Source: UBA7359 sp964523895
Lineage (GTDB): Bacteria; Pseudomonadota; Gammaproteobacteria; Eutrophobiales; Eutrophobiaceae
Reading direction: 5' to 3'
DNA length: 57,300 nt
Assembly: GCA_964523895.1 (NCBI GenBank)
Contig: CAZGBJ010000017.1
Coordinates: forward strand, 1-57,300
The notes under the pieces were generated by a model. The model saw only the letters and a program-made list of their open reading frames with translations, searched no databases and was not told where the DNA came from. The position numbers and the translations under genes are program-made. Shown here one piece after another: positions 53,333-57,300 of this stretch (within the stretch, counting starts at the first letter, position 1; every line of letters begins with the position of its first letter).

Positions 53333-54382
53333 CTATTCTGGTTTACTATACCAAGTACCACGCCCTTTGCCATGACGAACAAGCAAACCTTGTTCAACCA
53401 GTTTGGATAGACGATTTTTAATTGTTGGCCTGGTAACTGTCGTTATTAATTTTTCAGCATCACTGATAGTAATACGATGGTTGTTGTCAACATATTGCAT
53501 GATTAACATACTCTCAATAGGCAAAGCCGAATATTGATCAAGCTGGTTAGTTTTTTCTGCAAGATGGTCTTTTTGTCGTTTCAGGGAATCTAGAAAAAAA
53601 CGCAACCAGGGTAGCCAATCAATTTTCTCTTCACGTAATGTTCTTTGAGTTCTCTGTAACCCCAGATAATAAGCATCCTTATTTTTTTCTACGATACTTT
53701 CAAGTGAGGCATAAGGAATATAACTATAACCTGCCTTGAGAAGTAGAAGACTAACAAGCACGCGAGACAAACGGCCATTACCATCCTGAAAAGGATGAAT
53801 CGCTAAAAACACAACATTAAACACCCCTGTCACAATCAGCGGGTGATAAGCATTGTCCTCCAATGTTTCCCTTGTCCATACGAGCAAATCTTGTATTTGT
53901 GTTGGTGTATCAAAAGGGGGTGCTGTTTCAAAAACAACGCCCAAGCTTTTCCCGTCAGGATCAAAGGCTTCAATACTGTTGGAGTGCTTTTTGTACTCTC
54001 CTCTGTGCCGAGTATCTTTTTCAGAATGCCTTAAAAGTGTTGCATGAAGCTGTTTGATATAATTCTCGGTAACCGGAATGTCTACATAATTTTCAAATAT
54101 GGTTTCCATTACCTCAGCATAGCCAGCTACTTCTTGTTCATCACGGGTTAAGAATGAAGTTTTACCTACATTACTTAATAATCCTTCAATTTCTGAGTTG
54201 CTGAGTTTTGAACCCTCAATACGAGTTGAAGAGCCAATACTTTCAATCGTGGCAACATGCCGCAATGCCTGAAGACGCTCAGGGCTTTGCGTGTTCTGTG
54301 CACGCCAGCTTCCCTTGAATTCATCTATTTCCGAGATGAGGCGTAGTAATTCGGGAGAAATAGAGAGAGATGTTAAATCCAT
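53333..54382 (-). CDS. Fic-domain AMPylation protein with C-terminal helix-turn-helix
   Basis: This protein of about 349 residues has the complete Fic motif HPFQDGNGRLSR and an N-terminal inhibitory helix (SSTRIEG, class II). The Fic core sits at about 110-260, and a C-terminal winged helix follows (ITISDAEKLITTVTRPTIKNRLSKLVEQGLLVRHG). Such proteins transfer AMP to target proteins and regulate their own synthesis. The ATG at 54382 is preferred because it begins DLTSLSISPELLRLISEI as in relatives. An ATG at 54433 lies inside a phased repeat array. It stands in the tRNA-Asn tail region and is probably acquired. Confidence 0.88.
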   Translation of the reverse strand: MDLTSLSISPELLRLISEIDEFKGSWRAQNTQSPERLQALRHVATIESIGSSTRIEGSKLSNSEIEGLLSNVGKTSFLTRDEQEVAGYAEVMETIFENYVDIPVTENYIKQLHATLLRHSEKDTRHRGEYKKHSNSIEAFDPDGKSLGVVFETAPPFDTPTQIQDLLVWTRETLEDNAYHPLIVTGVFNVVFLAIHPFQDGNGRLSRVLVSLLLLKAGYSYIPYASLESIVEKNKDAYYLGLQRTQRTLREEKIDWLPWLRFFLDSLKRQKDHLAEKTNQLDQYSALPIESMLIMQYVDNNHRITISDAEKLITTVTRPTIKNRLSKLVEQGLLVRHGKGRGTWYSKPE

Positions 54383-54406
54383 ATTTAGCCAATTTAAAGA
54401 TATTAT

Positions 54407-54459
54407 TATCCAATAATATCCATAAATATCCAATAATCAAGTTTTTTATCCATATATGG
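54407..54459. promoter_or_regulatory. 10-bp phased TATCCA repeats upstream of the fic gene
   Basis: TATCCA begins at 54407, 54417, 54427 and 54447, exactly 10 bp apart with one step skipped, so all copies face the same side of the helix. The array ends 25 bp before the fic ATG. It looks like a cooperative operator, perhaps for the Fic protein's own winged helix. Confidence 0.55.
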
Positions 54460-54614
54460 GTTATGGAAAGTTTGCTTTTCTCTCTTATTAGCGGTGTAGT
54501 GGCACTTATTTCATGGATATATGGCGATAGAACTACCATGGAAGGTATAAGTATTTAAGCAATTTATTGATCTATTAACTCACCATTAAGACTCAATTAT
54601 TTCAATTTATTGTA

Positions 54615-54887
54615 CTAATCATGTTCAAGTTCTTCTTCCAACCTCCTCTGCTCTTCCTTTAAATCTTCAATACGTTGTCGCTTCTCATTGCGTTCTGCCT
54701 GTTGGTGACACTCTTCCCACTCTTCCCAATTTTGTGTTCCTTTAAGACATGAAATTTTCTCTTGCATTTCAACGATGTGCTTATCTCGTTCCATTTTAAA
54801 ATCATCATCTGACTCGGCAAAGGCAACATTTATGTACATGAAAAATACTGCTGACAGAAACAGATAAAGACTAGATTGTTTGTTCAT
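54615..54887 (-). CDS. Small secreted coiled-coil protein of unknown function
   Basis: This 90-residue protein has a clear signal peptide (cleaved after VAFA). The rest is highly charged and helical, rich in Glu, Arg and Gln (RQRIEDLKEEQRRLEEEL). Two cysteines (CLKGTQ and ECHQQ) could form a disulfide. An AGGAGAT-type site precedes the ATG. I do not recognise the family. Confidence 0.65.
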   Translation of the reverse strand: MNKQSSLYLFLSAVFFMYINVAFAESDDDFKMERDKHIVEMQEKISCLKGTQNWEEWEECHQQAERNEKRQRIEDLKEEQRRLEEELEHD

Positions 54888-54963
54888 TAAATTATCTCCT
54901 TTGATTTAATTTGTGCATAAATATAGAACAATAAATAGACCATTCACTTATAAGGAAGATCAC

Positions 54964-55013
54964 GTGTATTGTTAATCACTGGTTCGGTAGTTCGAATCTG
55001 TTCAGGGGAGCTA
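54964..55013 (+). repeat. Partial, degraded copy of tRNA-Asn (3' two thirds)
   Basis: The sequence contains TGTTAATCACT, TCGGTAGTTCGA and CAGGGGAGCTA. It follows the anticodon arm, T arm and acceptor 3' strand of the tRNA-Asn at 52774 with scattered changes. It lacks the 5' acceptor strand and D arm, so it cannot be a working tRNA. It is followed by a terminator hairpin, as is the intact gene. Confidence 0.88.
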
Positions 55014-55056
55014 AATCAAAAAAGACCCTAGAGATTTTTTCTGTAAGGTCTTTTTT
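54984..55056 (+). repeat. 73-bp direct repeat, copy 1 (tRNA-Asn 3' end plus terminator)
   Basis: This segment matches 56589..56661 with two differences. It includes the T arm and acceptor remnant and a hairpin AAAAAAGACC/GGTCTTTTTTT. The two copies bracket a 1.5-kb segment with two minus-strand genes. Confidence 0.9.
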
Positions 55057-55057
55057 T
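55018..55057. terminator. Terminator hairpin after tRNA-Asn remnant 1
   Basis: AAAAAAGACC and GGTCTTTTTTT pair around an 18-nt loop that ends in TGTAA. A strong U-run exists on the plus strand and an A/T-rich mirror on the other, so it could act in both directions. Confidence 0.75.
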
Positions 55058-55209
55058 GCTCAGGAAAATTGAGCTTATGTTCTACTCGTTTAATACATGG
55101 GATATGCTATTAAATATTCTGATCGTTTTAAACAATCAGTTCAAGAATCTAACTTCCATCAAAAGACCTGGTTCTGACTCCGCTATTGACAATAACCCTT
55201 ACTAATCGA

Positions 55210-55779
55210 CTAAGGAAATGTGTGTTTGAAAAAATAGGGTACTCTATTTTCCAACACGAGCAGCCAGTTTGGAGTTGCCTGACCTGTTCCAGCCAGTTCC
55301 ACCTGCGGGTGTGATTTTATCATTTCACTCAGGACATCTTCTTGATTGGGTTCCAGATCAATGAAAAAGATATGCTTGTCATTTTTAAGGGCATCGGCAA
55401 AGCGCGAAAAGTGAAAGTTGGGCGTTTCCATCCCAATCAGTCCCCCTTCCCAGGTACAAAAACCCAATAACATGATTGCCAGAAAAATAAAAGGAATCCA
55501 GCCTGCAGGGGATTCATTCCATCCGAAAAGGTTGGCGACGATTAGAGTGAGTGCAGCCACGCAAATCCCGACTACAGCACCAATCTCGGTAGAATGAACA
55601 ACATCTTTTTTCATAAAGGATTGAACATAGTTCAAATGATCATGATGCGCTATTTCTGTATCGTGTCGGCTTAGCACGTGAATTTGTGGAGTGGTGACAC
55701 CGGCAGCTTCCAGCTGTTTCTCAAAGACTTCCAAGTCATCCAAATTATCACTAATGAAATAATGTCTGAGTAATTTCAT
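55210..55779 (-). CDS. Conserved membrane protein of unknown function
   Basis: This 189-residue protein has a ferredoxin-like cytoplasmic start (RHYFISDNLDDLEVFEKQLEAAGV) and two membrane helices (about 66-86 and 92-112) with a glycine-rich turn. A C-terminal soluble domain begins FFIDLEPNQEDVLSEMI. It resembles a small family of proteins that use the two-helix insert as an anchor. No function can be given. It lies between the two 73-bp direct repeats. Confidence 0.75.
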   Translation of the reverse strand: MKLLRHYFISDNLDDLEVFEKQLEAAGVTTPQIHVLSRHDTEIAHHDHLNYVQSFMKKDVVHSTEIGAVVGICVAALTLIVANLFGWNESPAGWIPFIFLAIMLLGFCTWEGGLIGMETPNFHFSRFADALKNDKHIFFIDLEPNQEDVLSEMIKSHPQVELAGTGQATPNWLLVLENRVPYFFKHTFP

Positions 55780-55894
55780 GATAACTCCTCCTATTTGTAT
55801 ATTTAAGGAGTCCCTTGAAGGACATGTATATTAATTATTATAGAAGTAAAACATGTATTTTTCTTATATATGCACTCAAATTAATTGTGTTTTT

Positions 55895-56494
55895 TTACTG
55901 TGCTATATGATCGCCAATCTTATTCTGTAAATCAGCAAAGGAATGAGCAGCATGCAGAGGTTGGTACACGGGTCGACCCAGTAATCTATTGATATTAGAA
56001 GAGGAAAAAATGCCTCTTATCCTTTGTCCATTATTATCTTCGATGACCAAAATATGTGGTTCGTCCAGATCCTTCATGGTTTCTGCAACTTGAGCTACTG
56101 TTGATTTTTGTACGGAATTAAAATCGAAGGCAGGAGTCTGTTCAACCGTTGTCATTAACATGTCAGCGCAAATGTCGTTCACCTGCACACTATGTTCCGT
56201 TGCATATTTCATTGGCTTCTCGCTTTGAATATCGTAAGCAGTAATGATTCCGCCAATATTACTCTGATTATCCATGACCATTAATAGTCTAACACCGTGT
56301 TCCAGCATTCTTTCCAGTGCCTGCGCCAGGGTAGCGTCATGTTTTATTATCAGAGGAATAACTTCGGTGAAATCTGTCATGACTTTAAGTGCCTCATCGT
56401 TTTCCGACACGGTCGTATTATCCGAATGCGGGGTATCAACGGGTATGTCGGAAGCTACTTTTAGCAGGGGTATTTTAATTATCTCTTTTGCCAT
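55895..56494 (-). CDS. CBS-domain protein
   Basis: This 199-residue protein has two CBS motifs (about 50-115 and 120-185), recognisable from TLAQALERMLEHGVRLLMVMD and STVAQVAETMKDLDEPHILVIED followed by GIFSSSNINRLLG. CBS pairs bind adenosine nucleotides and act as energy sensors in other proteins. No output domain is attached. It is 115 bp upstream of the membrane protein gene on the same strand. Confidence 0.85.
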   Translation of the reverse strand: MAKEIIKIPLLKVASDIPVDTPHSDNTTVSENDEALKVMTDFTEVIPLIIKHDATLAQALERMLEHGVRLLMVMDNQSNIGGIITAYDIQSEKPMKYATEHSVQVNDICADMLMTTVEQTPAFDFNSVQKSTVAQVAETMKDLDEPHILVIEDNNGQRIRGIFSSSNINRLLGRPVYQPLHAAHSFADLQNKIGDHIAQ

Positions 56495-56586
56495 ACTATG
56501 ACCCTCTGTTGGTTCTCTCCAAGATTAGATGTTTATTAGTCTCTATTAAATATAGCACTCAAAAGTGAAGATTGCATGAGCAACAG

Positions 56587-56661
56587 AGTCGGTAGTTCGA
56601 GCCTGTTCAGGGGAGCTAAATCAAAAAAGACCCTAGAGATTTTTTCTGTAAGGTCTTTTTT
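56587..56661 (+). repeat. Second tRNA-Asn 3' remnant with terminator (73-bp repeat, copy 2)
   Basis: It contains AGTCGGTAGTTCGAGCCTG, then TTCAGGGGAGCTA and the same AAAAAAGACC/GGTCTTTTTT hairpin (56623..56661) as copy 1. At the T arm it is closer to the intact tRNA (GAGCC) than copy 1 (GAATC), so it was not simply copied from copy 1. Confidence 0.88.
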
Positions 56662-56681
56662 ATTTCTACTTCTAATGACCA

Positions 56682-57038
56682 TCAATCATCGATCCAGCTC
56701 AAGGCATCATCTAATGAAGTGAAGGCTCTAACATTAAAACCACTACCTTGAGAGACAACTTGTGATGCATAAGAGATATGTTCCTTAGGATAGATATAGG
56801 CATATTTTTTAACATCATTCTTTAATGTTGCTGAGGCATATGCCGCGAATTCAAATTTATCATCCTCAGAAAAAGGTCCTCCTGCATCCGTTACATCAAT
56901 GATGACCTTATGGATTTTTTTTGCCTGGCATACTTTCAGAATATCATCGGTAATCTGTTGGAACTTAGATACGTTTAGAGAATCTTTAACCATGACAGAC
57001 AAATAGTCTGAGATTTCAACAATATCATGTGTCGCCAT
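56682..57038 (-). CDS. STAS/SpoIIAA-like domain protein
   Basis: This 118-residue single-domain protein has the alternating strand/helix pattern of the SpoIIAA/STAS-like fold (VIIDVTDAGGPFSEDDKFEFAAYA). It ends with RAFTSLDDALSWIDD, common in bacterial STAS-like proteins. No phosphorylatable Ser is evident. Function is unknown. The remaining 262 bp to the window end show no supported gene. Confidence 0.7.
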   Translation of the reverse strand: MATHDIVEISDYLSVMVKDSLNVSKFQQITDDILKVCQAKKIHKVIIDVTDAGGPFSEDDKFEFAAYASATLKNDVKKYAYIYPKEHISYASQVVSQGSGFNVRAFTSLDDALSWIDD

Positions 57039-57300
57039 TTAAGTTATCTCATTTTAGAAAGATTCAACATAGTACTAATATATATCAAGCAATCAATAGA
57101 ATGATTTTCTTGGAAAACACCTGAATCATAGTGTTTCCTGAGTAACGAAATAAAATGTAATGGTGTTTTATACACTACTTCAGTTCTATTTTATATGGAG
57201 AAGTTAAAATATTAGAGGATACTAAACATCTGTTCTGATACTTTTGTGATTCAGGTTTTTTAATCTTTCGTCACTGTTAAATTATTTACTGCTTCATGAG

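Noticed and set aside
53333..54382. Fic protein as part of a two-gene toxin-antitoxin pair
   Set aside because: The inhibitory helix is in the same chain (class II) and no small antitoxin gene lies next to it.

Overview
The window is a chromosomal segment of an AT-rich gammaproteobacterium, judged from protein similarity recalled from memory. It carries housekeeping genes (uvrB, ppsA with its regulator ppsR, an aspartate-type aminotransferase, tRNA-Asn) beside a large aromatic-catabolism region and a complete Sox thiosulfate-oxidation operon. A marine, Cycloclasticus- or Thiotrichales-like lineage is a reasonable guess, but the sequence alone cannot fix the genus.

Layout. 1-1.2 kb: a GFA-family zinc protein and a REP-associated (RAYT) transposase between perfect 23-bp inverted repeats. 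1.2-18 kb, nearly all on the minus strand: NahD- and NahE-like enzymes with an outer-membrane channel, a three-part Rieske oxygenase of salicylate-hydroxylase type, a PanE-like reductase, a meta-cleavage hydrolase, a six-part toluene-4-monooxygenase-type diiron enzyme (tmoABCDEF), 4-oxalocrotonate tautomerase, and a six-part phenol hydroxylase (dmpKLMNOP). 18-21 kb: a zinc alcohol dehydrogenase and a phenol-sensing, sigma-54-dependent DmpR/MopR-type activator; two divergent -24/-12 promoters lie between dmpK and the dehydrogenase gene. 21-30 kb: two YeeE/YedE-type membrane proteins, then soxCDXYZA-K-B with a dienelactone-hydrolase-like gene joined to soxB. 30-37 kb: a methyltransferase, a broken gene, a GST, ppsR/ppsA, azoR and a luciferase-like monooxygenase. 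37-39 kb: catechol 2,3-dioxygenase with its XylT-type ferredoxin. 39-48 kb: an envelope module (DUF1329, DUF1302, an RND/MMPL permease, a YCF48 propeller), a second DUF1329 gene and a quinone oxidoreductase. 49-57 kb: uvrB, an aminotransferase, tRNA-Asn, and then an accreted tail with two partial tRNA-Asn copies, gene fragments, a Fic protein and small unknown genes.

How the parts fit. The two diiron enzymes could take an arene to a phenol and then to a catechol. Salicylate from the NahE/NahD branch would reach catechol through the Rieske enzyme. Catechol 2,3-dioxygenase, kept active by the XylT-type ferredoxin, would open the ring, and the hydrolase and tautomerase would continue the meta pathway. 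The later lower-pathway enzymes (hydratase, aldolase, acetaldehyde dehydrogenase) are not in the window, nor are the naphthalene dioxygenase, NahB or NahC. A well-formed sigma-54 promoter in front of the DUF1302/DUF1329 genes suggests that this envelope module belongs to the aromatic regulon. Two degraded genes, a stray copy of the hydrolase 3' end, RAYT repeats and the tRNA-Asn tail all point to repeated rearrangement.
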